A stretch of DNA of 35,587 nucleotides. It comes from Colwellia sp. D2M02. GTDB taxonomy: Bacteria > Pseudomonadota > Gammaproteobacteria > Enterobacterales > Alteromonadaceae. The notes below the pieces were generated by a model that searched no databases, was not told where the DNA came from, and was given only the letters and a program-made list of their open reading frames with translations. The stretch spans positions 1 to 35,587 of the forward strand of contig NZ_JAHKPW010000043.1 in the NCBI RefSeq assembly GCF_018860755.1, written 5' to 3'. The first letter of the stretch is position 1, and each line of letters starts with the position of its first letter. Both the position numbers and the translations under genes were made by a program. Positions 8,241 through 15,568 of this stretch are shown piece after piece.

Positions 8241-8882
8241 ATGAATTTTTTAAAGAAAATATTTAATAAAACAGCTGAAGCACCACGTAAACTTAGCCAA
8301 GTTAATCAATTATTAACGGGTGACATTATTGTGCTAACAGACAGTTTTGCTTTACCAGAGTCTCTTCGCGGTCAGCAGTTTCAAGTGAAAGCTATTAACA
8401 GCTATGAATTTGAACATAATACGCAAAGCGAGTGGGCTTTAGTTGGTGCTAACGACTTGGAAATATTTTTATCACTCGATGTTGATGACAATACCGAATT
8501 AAAATTTTCTTTAAAAATTCATCATGAAGACATTGAAACTTTATTTGATTTAGATGATTTTTCGCAAGTTTTTGATGAGCCAGGGCAAGCATTTTTAAAC
8601 AAACAAAAAGACTCGGCTTTAACTGCTAACTGGAGTAGCGAGCAATACCAGCAAAGTGTATTCGCTAAAGTAGGTTATTTTCATCGTAAAGATCATCGCA
8701 GTGAAAGCCTTAGTGCCTATGAGGGACAAGACAGCGGTGAACAGTTTGAGCTATACAGTTTATTTAATGAGGATCAAAGTAAAGGGATTGATGTTGAAGT
8801 ATGGCAAGATGGCGACACTGAAGTTTGTTTAACCTTATTTCGTCCATTAAGCGATATTGTTGATATGTACCCTGCAACTTAG
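8241..8882 (+). CDS. DUF2491 protein (YjfK-like)
   Basis: A soluble protein of 213 residues with no signal peptide, acidic and beta-rich, matching the DUF2491/YjfK family in content and position after YjfI and PspA. Function is unknown; the family is related to DUF4178 and recurs with PspA and DUF350 proteins. The open frame could begin at an ATG at 8202, but that codon lies inside the terminator hairpin. AGGAAAG (8231-8237) points to the ATG at 8241, giving MNFLKKIFNK. It is probably expressed by read-through of that terminator. Confidence 0.85.
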   Translation: MNFLKKIFNKTAEAPRKLSQVNQLLTGDIIVLTDSFALPESLRGQQFQVKAINSYEFEHNTQSEWALVGANDLEIFLSLDVDDNTELKFSLKIHHEDIETLFDLDDFSQVFDEPGQAFLNKQKDSALTANWSSEQYQQSVFAKVGYFHRKDHRSESLSAYEGQDSGEQFELYSLFNEDQSKGIDVEVWQDGDTEVCLTLFRPLSDIVDMYPAT

Positions 8883-8965
8883 CTAAACAATAACTAAGCA
8901 GTAACTAAGTTAAACACCTATTGTGAAATTATAGAAACACGACTTCGTAATTCGAGGAAGTAGTC

Positions 8966-9298
8966 ATGAGCAGAAAAGTCCCCGACAAATGGCAATCATC
9001 CGTCAAGGCAATGAAAGCGGTGCAAGTCGCCTTTGATATGGATGAAAAAATACAACTATCTATTCGTAAAGAAGCATTAGAAGCTGGTTTAAGCCCTTCT
9101 GATCAAATACGCGATATCTTAGGTCTCCCCATTAATAAAAGACCTAAACGACCGCGTTTAACTGTGAGTTTAGCGCCGAGTGATTACGAAGTACTAGCGG
9201 AAAAATACCAGTTAGCTGCCGATCAACAACTTGAAATTAAGAAGAAGTTGATGGACGACCTAATCAACTACGTGAATCAACAACCATCACAGAATTAA
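8966..9298 (+). CDS. Small basic protein with two ribbon-helix-helix-like units, candidate regulator of the cluster
   Basis: I do not recognise a named family. The 110 residues read as two strand-helix-helix units. Unit 1 is the strand KAVQVAFDM (17-25), a helix (27-39) and a helix starting SPSDQIRDIL (43-53). Unit 2 is the strand RLTVSLA (64-70) and helices at 71-83 and 85-103. Pro- and Lys/Arg-rich residues 55-63 link them. This is the pattern of ribbon-helix-helix DNA-binding proteins, here possibly as a single-chain pair. GAGGAAG (8954-8960), five bases before the ATG, is a strong ribosome site. It follows the yjfK-like gene by 83 bp with no clear promoter between. It is the only DNA-binding candidate in the cluster, so it may bind the TGACATANTATGTCA sites; this is inference. 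Confidence 0.65.
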   Translation: MSRKVPDKWQSSVKAMKAVQVAFDMDEKIQLSIRKEALEAGLSPSDQIRDILGLPINKRPKRPRLTVSLAPSDYEVLAEKYQLAADQQLEIKKKLMDDLINYVNQQPSQN

Positions 9299-9328
9299 CT
9301 TTACGGCTCTATCGTTTATTGTAAATAT

Positions 9329-9356
9329 TTGTTGATTATTTATTTTGTGTCATAAT
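9329..9356 (+). promoter_or_regulatory. Promoter of lpp
   Basis: TGTCATAAT (9348-9356) is an extended -10. A weak -35, TTGTTG (9329-9334), precedes it by 16 bases in an A/T-rich stretch. Spacing to the lpp ATG (9393) leaves a leader of about 30 bases, as expected for this very highly expressed gene. Confidence 0.5.
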
Positions 9357-9392
9357 GTAAATGAAAAAAACTATCACTACAGGGATATCATT

Positions 9393-9632
9393 ATGTTACT
9401 AAAAAAAATAGCTATTTCAGCTTTTGCTGTAGCACTTACAGGTTGTGCAAATACTGACGCTTTAGAAGAGAATATCGCAAATTTAACGAACAAAGTTGAC
9501 GCATTATCAACTCAAGTTGATAGTTTACAAAGTCAACAAGCGGCATTGAGCCAACAAGCAGCAGAAGCTAAAGCTGCCGCTGAAGAAGCTAATGAACGCA
9601 TTAATAATGTTGTTGCTTCATACAAAAAATAA
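9393..9632 (+). CDS. lpp: Murein lipoprotein (Braun-type Lpp)
   Basis: The small outer-membrane lipoprotein tethers the outer membrane to peptidoglycan. The 79 residues have a signal with lipobox LTGC (Cys18), then an Ala/Gln/Leu heptad coiled coil suited to trimer formation, and a C-terminal SYKK whose last Lys is the expected attachment point to diaminopimelate. The mature part is about 62 residues against 58 in E. coli. The frame is open back to 9345, but the signal peptide and the CAGGGATATC ribosome region set the start at 9393. The enzyme class that makes the peptidoglycan link lies next door, convergent, at 9720-10652. Confidence 0.88.
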   Translation: MLLKKIAISAFAVALTGCANTDALEENIANLTNKVDALSTQVDSLQSQQAALSQQAAEAKAAAEEANERINNVVASYKK

Positions 9633-9663
9633 TTGAGCTTTCTCAATTATAATTAATAAAAAA

Positions 9664-9692
9664 GCCTTTAATCATTGATTAAAGGCTTTTTT
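9664..9692. terminator. Bidirectional terminator between lpp and the L,D-transpeptidase gene
   Basis: GCCTTTAATC (9664-9673) pairs perfectly with GATTAAAGGC (9677-9686) around ATT. It is flanked by an A-run on the left (9658-9663) and a T-run on the right (9687-9692), so it works for both converging genes. Confidence 0.92.
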
Positions 9693-9719
9693 ATGTGTAT
9701 CGATTAACTGCAGATCGTG

Positions 9720-10652
9720 TTACTTACTGTGGTCTTTTAACTTAACTTCACTAGCTATCGGCTCCAATTCAACGACCAAGCCTTTAGGTTGTTCGATAAA
9801 GGGTAATAATTGATGCCAATGTGCTCGCTCTGTACCAACAAAACGCTGAACAACATCACTTATTTTAACCGTACTTTTACTGCCATCTTCTTCAGTTAAA
9901 GGCTGATGTATTTCAATTAGCTTTTTGTGACCGTTTTCATAAGACACTTTTACCGGTTGGTCAATAATTCTCACTTTAGTTTTCAAGGGAATATTGTCAT
10001 AAAGCCATTTAATGTCATCATCATACATTCTTATACAACCTGAGCTCGCCCGCATACCAATACCAAAGCGTTTATTAGAGCCATGAATTAAATACTCACT
10101 GGTGCCTAAACGTAATGCGTATTTACCAAATGGGTTATCTGGCCCCGCGGGTACAACGTCAGCTAGTTTTTTACCATGCTCGGCAAAATAGCGCTCATGC
10201 ATCTCTTTGGTTGGTCGCCAAACAGGATCTTCTCGTTTTTCACTAATATAGCTAGTCGCTACTGGTGTCTCTAAACCTTCACGGCCAATTCCGACAGGAA
10301 ATACTCGCACAGTTTTGTTATCAGGAGAAAAATAGTATAAACGTAACTCTGGTAAGTTAATCACAATGCCAACACGCCTAATAGGCGGGATAAGCATTGC
10401 CTTGGGTATAGTAACCTGGCTATTTACAGGCGGTAAGAAAGGGTCTACATTCGGGTTTGCCGCCATTAAGGCTAAAAAACCAACGTTATATTGTTCTGCT
10501 ATTTGCTGGAAGTAATCACCTTTAATGACAGTATGGTATTGCTCATGACCGATAAGTCGAGACTTTCCTTGCGGCAATTGATACTCGGTAGCGTTAAGTG
10601 TACCAATGGCCATCAATATTACTAAAGATAAATAGATAACTTTCATTTTCAT
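9720..10652 (-). CDS. LysM and YkuD-domain L,D-transpeptidase
   Basis: A periplasmic enzyme that forms 3-3 cross-links in peptidoglycan or joins Lpp to it. The 310 residues begin with a signal peptide (cleavage after about 21), followed by a LysM unit (about 39-85; HTVIKGDYFQQIAEQYNV) and a YkuD domain (about 95-230). The active site is HGSN followed by SSGCIRMY, with the catalytic Cys near residue 206. The ErfK/YbiS group usually has SHGC at this point, so the first His of the motif is Ser here. It lies 27 bp downstream of ygiF on the same strand and probably shares its transcript. The convergent neighbour of lpp makes an Lpp-anchoring role attractive. Confidence 0.92.
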   Translation of the reverse strand: MKMKVIYLSLVILMAIGTLNATEYQLPQGKSRLIGHEQYHTVIKGDYFQQIAEQYNVGFLALMAANPNVDPFLPPVNSQVTIPKAMLIPPIRRVGIVINLPELRLYYFSPDNKTVRVFPVGIGREGLETPVATSYISEKREDPVWRPTKEMHERYFAEHGKKLADVVPAGPDNPFGKYALRLGTSEYLIHGSNKRFGIGMRASSGCIRMYDDDIKWLYDNIPLKTKVRIIDQPVKVSYENGHKKLIEIHQPLTEEDGSKSTVKISDVVQRFVGTERAHWHQLLPFIEQPKGLVVELEPIASEVKLKDHSK

Positions 10653-10679
10653 TAAATTCTTTATAAAGCAGCTAAACGC

Positions 10680-12326
10680 TTAAAACTGCCAGTAAGGCTT
10701 TATTGACTCGGCATTATCACGAGAGTGAGTTAACGCCAGCAATAAGTTCTCTATTTTACTATCAAGCCACTTTTCTAGCTTTTCTTCAGGATGCGATAAC
10801 ACCGCTAACTGTTGCTTTAAAATATATAGCGTTTGTAGCTCGCTTATTCCTTGTTTAATGTCTAGCCAGGCTCTGCGGTAACTCTGCATTTTTTCTCGGC
10901 TAACTTCACCATCAAATAAAGTACTAAACCAGCTGCCAGCTAACAAGCTCCTAATTAAGATCCCATGAAGCGACATATATGACTGACAAGCCTCAGTAGT
11001 CGGCTCTATAGGCACCAAGCTCATCTCTGTTTTAATTGTCTGTAAGCTATAGGTTAATTTCTGCTGAGCGAAATTAAGTAAGCTACTGTCGTTAGACGTA
11101 TGAAGTGAAACTAGAGACTCATTATTTAATAAAATATTCAGTAATGATAACTGTAAAAGATTAAAGCGCTCACTGTAAAATAGCGCAATAATTTGTGCTG
11201 TATCAGGATAGCGACTTTTTTCTAATTGCAGCTTAGTAATTAGCTCATCGCTGTGGGCTATTTTTTTTCGATAACCACCACTTTTACTCATTAATTCTTG
11301 TAAGTGCTCAGCATTATCAGCCCAATTAATAACACGAATAAAGTAACTTAACTCTTTACGAATCTCAATATAGTCAACTGACAGCTCTTGTTCAAACAAC
11401 CAAAACCCTTGTCGCAATAACGCTAGCAATTCTGCTATTTTTATTAAAGTACTTACTTTAGGGTCAGAGATATAGCATTCCACGTTACGTTGTAACGAGA
11501 TTAACGAGTGTGACACTCCATGCTGAAATGCTTGACTAATTGAGGCTACGCCTCGCATAGGAATAACTTCAAGCTGTAACTCGACCGGAGTTGTATCAAT
11601 ATTTTCGTTAATAGCTTTCTTTGTTAGTTTCAGGTTGTTTTCTTTTGAGATGTTATCTTTTGAAGCATTAAATTGTGCAGCAAGAGTATAGCCTCTAGCA
11701 GCCTTACTTAGTTGCCCTGGTCGCATAGCAAGCGTTGCTAATAGTATTTTAGCTAAACTAAATAATGCTTGCTGCTCACCGCTAACTAACTCTAGTTCAA
11801 TTTCATAAATAGGTAAGGTTTTATCGTAGCCTTCACAACTAACGCTGCCTTCATCAAAGGCTAATTCAATAACGGAGCCTGCTAGCTCAATTAACCAAGT
11901 AGTGCGAGTAAAGTGGGTTTCAAAAAGGCTTTGAATATCTTGCTGTAACTTATCAACATCTCCACCGCTATCACGCCAAATATTTTCAGGGAAAAGAGAT
12001 AAATCGACATGCTTAGAGCTAATATCAACATTATACTCCGGACGCTTATGTAAGCCACCTACAACCTGCCCTGCCGTTTTTATGGTTTGCTCAAACTGTA
12101 ATGGAGCCTCAGGAGTTTTTATACCGCGCACTCTAAGTCCCATATCTAAATGACGTAATTCAAGATTAGGGGTATCGAGGTAATAATTAGCAAGCTGCTT
12201 TTGCTGTTGGCTAAAGCTCAATTGCTCACTTAACAGTATATTGGTTATTTCGGTCGTAATATCTGCTTTTGAGTTGGTATTATTTGTTTCACATAACAAA
12301 TATTTAAGTTCTATTTCGGTCGCCAT
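10680..12326 (-). CDS. ygiF: CYTH-CHAD domain inorganic triphosphatase (YgiF-like)
   Basis: YgiF hydrolyses tripolyphosphate. The N-terminal CYTH domain (about residues 1-215) opens with the ExExK signature EIELK and has the expected acidic and basic strands (GLRVRG, FEQTIK, LHKRPEYN). The CHAD domain, a helical phosphate-binding unit, fills about 250-545. At 548 residues it is longer than E. coli YgiF (about 433), mostly by a linker and a fuller CHAD region. The MATEIEL start has GGAA just upstream. It is divergent from ygiM with 136 bp between, the same arrangement as in E. coli, and is followed closely by the L,D-transpeptidase gene. Confidence 0.92.
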   Translation of the reverse strand: MATEIELKYLLCETNNTNSKADITTEITNILLSEQLSFSQQQKQLANYYLDTPNLELRHLDMGLRVRGIKTPEAPLQFEQTIKTAGQVVGGLHKRPEYNVDISSKHVDLSLFPENIWRDSGGDVDKLQQDIQSLFETHFTRTTWLIELAGSVIELAFDEGSVSCEGYDKTLPIYEIELELVSGEQQALFSLAKILLATLAMRPGQLSKAARGYTLAAQFNASKDNISKENNLKLTKKAINENIDTTPVELQLEVIPMRGVASISQAFQHGVSHSLISLQRNVECYISDPKVSTLIKIAELLALLRQGFWLFEQELSVDYIEIRKELSYFIRVINWADNAEHLQELMSKSGGYRKKIAHSDELITKLQLEKSRYPDTAQIIALFYSERFNLLQLSLLNILLNNESLVSLHTSNDSSLLNFAQQKLTYSLQTIKTEMSLVPIEPTTEACQSYMSLHGILIRSLLAGSWFSTLFDGEVSREKMQSYRRAWLDIKQGISELQTLYILKQQLAVLSHPEEKLEKWLDSKIENLLLALTHSRDNAESIKPYWQF

Positions 12327-12462
12327 TGTATTCCGTATCAGCTTTTATCAAACAAGGAGTAGCATACACTTTGTAAGATCAGATACCAAGAGTATCATTT
12401 ATCCTTGCCATAACAGGCTCAAACACATAGTATCTTGTATTATTTTACATTACGGCGCTGCT

Positions 12463-13062
12463 ATGAAATATTTGTTTAGTTTATTTATCTCTTTTTCACT
12501 CATCACTTTTACCTCATTAGCACAAGCAGAAGAGTCATCGGCCCCCTCAACTGGCTACATTTCAGATGATCTTTCTATTTTCATGCATGCTGGCCCTGGT
12601 ACTAACTATAAAATTTATGGCACCATCACTGCTGGTGCACAAATAACCATTACGGGTAACAGTGCCAAAGATTATAGTGAAATCGTTGATGAAAAAAACA
12701 GAACCGCTTGGGTTGAATCGAAATACATAACTACAACACCAGGTTTGCGCTTCACTGTGGAAGAGTTGAATAATCAAGTGAATAATGCAACAAGCTTTAC
12801 ACAACAGTTAGACGGTGAAGTAAATCAACTGAAGAGTACCATCGCCGATTTAGAGCAACAAAATACTTTACTCACGAAAGACGCTGAAAAGCTCAATAAA
12901 GCGCTAGCAGACACCAGTAGTAAGTTAAAAGATCAAGACACTAACATTAAAAAGCAATGGTTTTTTAATGGCGCAATTGTACTTGGTTTTGGTTTAGTAC
13001 TTGGGTTAATTTTACCTAAATTCTTCACTCGTCGTCGTGAAGGTATGGGTAGCTGGAAGTAA
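12463..13062 (+). CDS. ygiM: SH3b-domain membrane protein (YgiM family)
   Basis: The order seen in YgiM-type proteins is intact: a signal peptide (residues 1-23, cleavage after AQA), a bacterial SH3 domain (about 28-90; YISDDLSIFMHAGPGTNYKI), a coiled coil (about 95-160), one membrane span (about 165-187) and a short RRR-type basic tail. The SH3b part would face the periplasm, possibly touching peptidoglycan; the role is not established. The frame is open far upstream, to 12241 inside ygiF, but the signal peptide fixes the ATG at 12463. Divergent from ygiF as in E. coli. Confidence 0.92.
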   Translation: MKYLFSLFISFSLITFTSLAQAEESSAPSTGYISDDLSIFMHAGPGTNYKIYGTITAGAQITITGNSAKDYSEIVDEKNRTAWVESKYITTTPGLRFTVEELNNQVNNATSFTQQLDGEVNQLKSTIADLEQQNTLLTKDAEKLNKALADTSSKLKDQDTNIKKQWFFNGAIVLGFGLVLGLILPKFFTRRREGMGSWK

Positions 13063-13124
13063 TATATTACTCCGCTCAACTCTCTTGAACGTAGCATTAT
13101 TTTACGTAATAAAATATTCCTAAA

Positions 13125-14210
13125 ATGAAAATATTAGTTATCCCTAACAGAGGGCGTTCGTATAACGCGGTTCGCCCTGAGGCTGAGTGTTATATTAGCC
13201 TAGCCAAAACAGGTCATGATGTTACCATTATGACTTGTCAAACCAATGCCTATTATCAAGATTACTTGAAAGCAGGCTTAAAGGTAATAGAACTCGCTTC
13301 CTTAAAAAAATACAGCTTGGCAGTAATCAAACAAGTACATCATTATATCAAAAAGCACAACATTGATATTATGTATGCAACCGAGTCCAATGGTATACCT
13401 AATGCGGCTTTTGCCTGCATTGGAACGAATGCTAAAATGGTTGCTTACCGTGGAACCACTGGTGGTATGTATAAAACAGATCCCAGTAACTATTTATGCA
13501 CCCTGCATCCAAGAATTAATGGTTATATTTGTGTTTCTAATGCGGTGAAAAAACATGTTCTCACTAAAGTAAGAGTAGGCATTAAACAGCGCGTGAGCAC
13601 TATTTATAAAGGCCATGATACTGCTTGGTATGATCAGCCCCCCGTTACTTTAGAGAGCCTTAGTACAAATTCAACTAACTTTAATATTGTTTGTATTGGT
13701 AGCCCTAGACCCTACAAAGGCATGCAATATATGCTTGATGCTATGGCAGAGCTCAAAAACGTGCCAAATATCAAATTAATTTTAGTCGGCGATAATTTTG
13801 ACTGCGAGCCGTTTAGCTCTGCAATAAAAGTAACAGGAATGAATGAACATATTATTCAAACTGGTTTTCGAAGCGATGTGCCAGAAATAGCTGCCACTTG
13901 TGATGTGTTAGTGCTTCCTTCTGAACGAGAAGGCTTACCTCGAGTTGTATTAGAGTCACTTGCTAGTGGTACACCTGTCATAACTTCAGCTAATGAAGGC
14001 GCAATGGAAATTATTGAAGATAACGTTAATGGTTTTGTCGTACCTATCGGCGACGGTACAGCCATTGCCGAAAAAATCACACTACTAAAAGAAAATCATC
14101 CTCTGCTTAAGCGTTTAAGTGAGCAAGCAAAACAAACTATTGAAACAAAAATGTCCCACCAAAAAACGGCTCAGGATATGGCTAATTTCTTTCAGTCTTG
14201 CCTTGATTAA
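13125..14210 (+). CDS. GT4-family glycosyltransferase
   Basis: A cytoplasmic or membrane-associated GT-B-fold enzyme that transfers a sugar from a nucleotide donor to a glycan or lipid acceptor; the exact sugars cannot be told from sequence. The N-domain starts at once with a strand and a Gly/Arg loop (ILVIPNRGRS). The C-domain has the strand and loop IGSPRPYKGMQYMLDAM (about 192-208), LVGD, and the donor-site E-x7-E motif in REGLPRVVLESL, followed by SGTPVI. The length of 361 residues is normal. It begins 62 bp after ygiM and is convergent with the next gene, with which it probably shares a surface-polysaccharide job. Confidence 0.88.
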   Translation: MKILVIPNRGRSYNAVRPEAECYISLAKTGHDVTIMTCQTNAYYQDYLKAGLKVIELASLKKYSLAVIKQVHHYIKKHNIDIMYATESNGIPNAAFACIGTNAKMVAYRGTTGGMYKTDPSNYLCTLHPRINGYICVSNAVKKHVLTKVRVGIKQRVSTIYKGHDTAWYDQPPVTLESLSTNSTNFNIVCIGSPRPYKGMQYMLDAMAELKNVPNIKLILVGDNFDCEPFSSAIKVTGMNEHIIQTGFRSDVPEIAATCDVLVLPSEREGLPRVVLESLASGTPVITSANEGAMEIIEDNVNGFVVPIGDGTAIAEKITLLKENHPLLKRLSEQAKQTIETKMSHQKTAQDMANFFQSCLD

Positions 14211-14235
14211 AATAACAAATGATTAAGCTGTTTAG

Positions 14236-14262
14236 CGCGAGCTTAGCCGAACTAAACTCGCG
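14236..14262. terminator. Hairpin between convergent glycosyltransferase genes
   Basis: CGCGAG (14236-14241) pairs with CTCGCG (14257-14262), and inside it TTAG (14243-14246) pairs with CTAA (14252-14255). No U-run follows on either strand, so its termination strength is doubtful, but it sits where two converging transcripts end. Confidence 0.4.
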
Positions 14263-14270
14263 TGCTGAGC

Positions 14271-15317
14271 CTAGCGCCAATAATTTAATCGTTTGCGCAT
14301 TTTAAATTGACGAAAAAAATCAAACGGCTTACGTTTCAAGTTCAATTTCCCTGAAACCACTTCATCTACCGCATCTAATACGCGCTCTGATGACTTACCA
14401 TCATGATAAGGGTGGGTATTGGCGGTAAAATCGTTTATTTTTTGCATCAACTGGGCAGGTCTATCAAGCGCATATTCAATTGTTTGCTCTAACATGTCTG
14501 GGTCATCAATATCTAACAAGTAGCTATCTGGCGCTATATTGTTGAAGGTAACCACTGGCTTATTCAATAATAAAAACATGATCAACACTGATGAAGTATC
14601 ACATACCATCACATCAGCTTGCTGTAATAGTGGAATGATATTATCTGTTTCAACAAAAGTTAAATATTCACTCGTTAATGTTTTATATTGCGTGACAATT
14701 TCTTGAGGCATCTTGGGATGAAATTGCACTAACCACTGCCATTTTCCTGTAGCGCTTAGCGCCTTCACTTTTTCAAACAAGTGTGGTGCACACGATAATT
14801 TTTTCGAAAAAGTAGAACACAATAAAATTGTTTTTTTAGCTTGAGGCTTTACGTCATTAGGTGAATATAAACTGTCTAATGCACACCAGCCCGTTTGCGT
14901 TACTTTAAAGTGTTTATGTTGTTGCGCTAGCGCTAAAAATGGCTCCGTTGTACTAGGCCCTTGAGTACAATATAAATCAAAGCAGTTTCTTACTTTAAAG
15001 TGATCATTATTACCTTTTTTATCGAGCTTTCCAGCATCAAAACCATGAAAAACGGCAACATTAATACCGGGTAAAAATGTCGGAGCTATATTCGCCGGAT
15101 AGAAAACCGCAACAGGATTAAAGCTCACCACTTCGTTAACGCTCATTAAGCGCACTTCTTCAGGTAGTAAATAGTCAGGGTTAACTTCATCACCCTCTAA
15201 AAACCAAGCAACCTTATCACCGCGCGCTAAAATGGCCGCTTGCAATGGTCTTAATATCGCATAAGAGTAATTCTGAGAAATATACAGTAAATAGTGCTTG
15301 GCAAGTTTAGTACTCAT
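14271..15317 (-). CDS. CDP-glycerol glycerophosphotransferase-like polymer biosynthesis protein
   Basis: The 348 residues fit the GT-B-like family of CDP-glycerol:poly(glycerophosphate) transferases, which transfer glycerol-phosphate or similar units onto cell-surface polymers. Visible features are VAVFHGFDAGK (about 88-98), CTQGPS, a LLCSTFSKKLSC strand and loop at the start of the second half, VQFHPKMP (the family His), and MVCDTSSVLIMFLLLNKPVVTF, typical of the donor-binding end. The KMRKRLNYW terminus is basic. No signal peptide. It may act with the GT4 enzyme and the Wzi-like protein on a capsule or lipopolysaccharide; the substrate is uncertain. Confidence 0.75.
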   Translation of the reverse strand: MSTKLAKHYLLYISQNYSYAILRPLQAAILARGDKVAWFLEGDEVNPDYLLPEEVRLMSVNEVVSFNPVAVFYPANIAPTFLPGINVAVFHGFDAGKLDKKGNNDHFKVRNCFDLYCTQGPSTTEPFLALAQQHKHFKVTQTGWCALDSLYSPNDVKPQAKKTILLCSTFSKKLSCAPHLFEKVKALSATGKWQWLVQFHPKMPQEIVTQYKTLTSEYLTFVETDNIIPLLQQADVMVCDTSSVLIMFLLLNKPVVTFNNIAPDSYLLDIDDPDMLEQTIEYALDRPAQLMQKINDFTANTHPYHDGKSSERVLDAVDEVVSGKLNLKRKPFDFFRQFKMRKRLNYWR

Positions 15318-15568
15318 TAAAAGGCTATCAGTAGCTGGGGTATACCGCTATGATAACGCTATATAAAGATGATGAAAATAAGTATACTCTCTTTTTTGGC
15401 TACCCGAATTAACATTACTGAAAGGTAAGCAAACAGTGTGTTAATAAATTACATTTTTTATACATTTATTTGAACGAAAAAAATCAATAACTGTATGAAT
15501 ATCGGTATACTGCCATGCTTGTCATTATCAATATTAACAAAACGAATTGAGTAAGCTTAAATTTTCCC

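Noticed and set aside
9345-9392. Upstream ATG at 9345 for lpp
   Set aside because: It overlaps the predicted -10 region and would put a polar extension before the lipoprotein signal peptide.
12241-12462. Longer start for the ygiM gene
   Set aside because: It would begin inside ygiF on the opposite strand and bury the clear signal peptide that starts at 12463.
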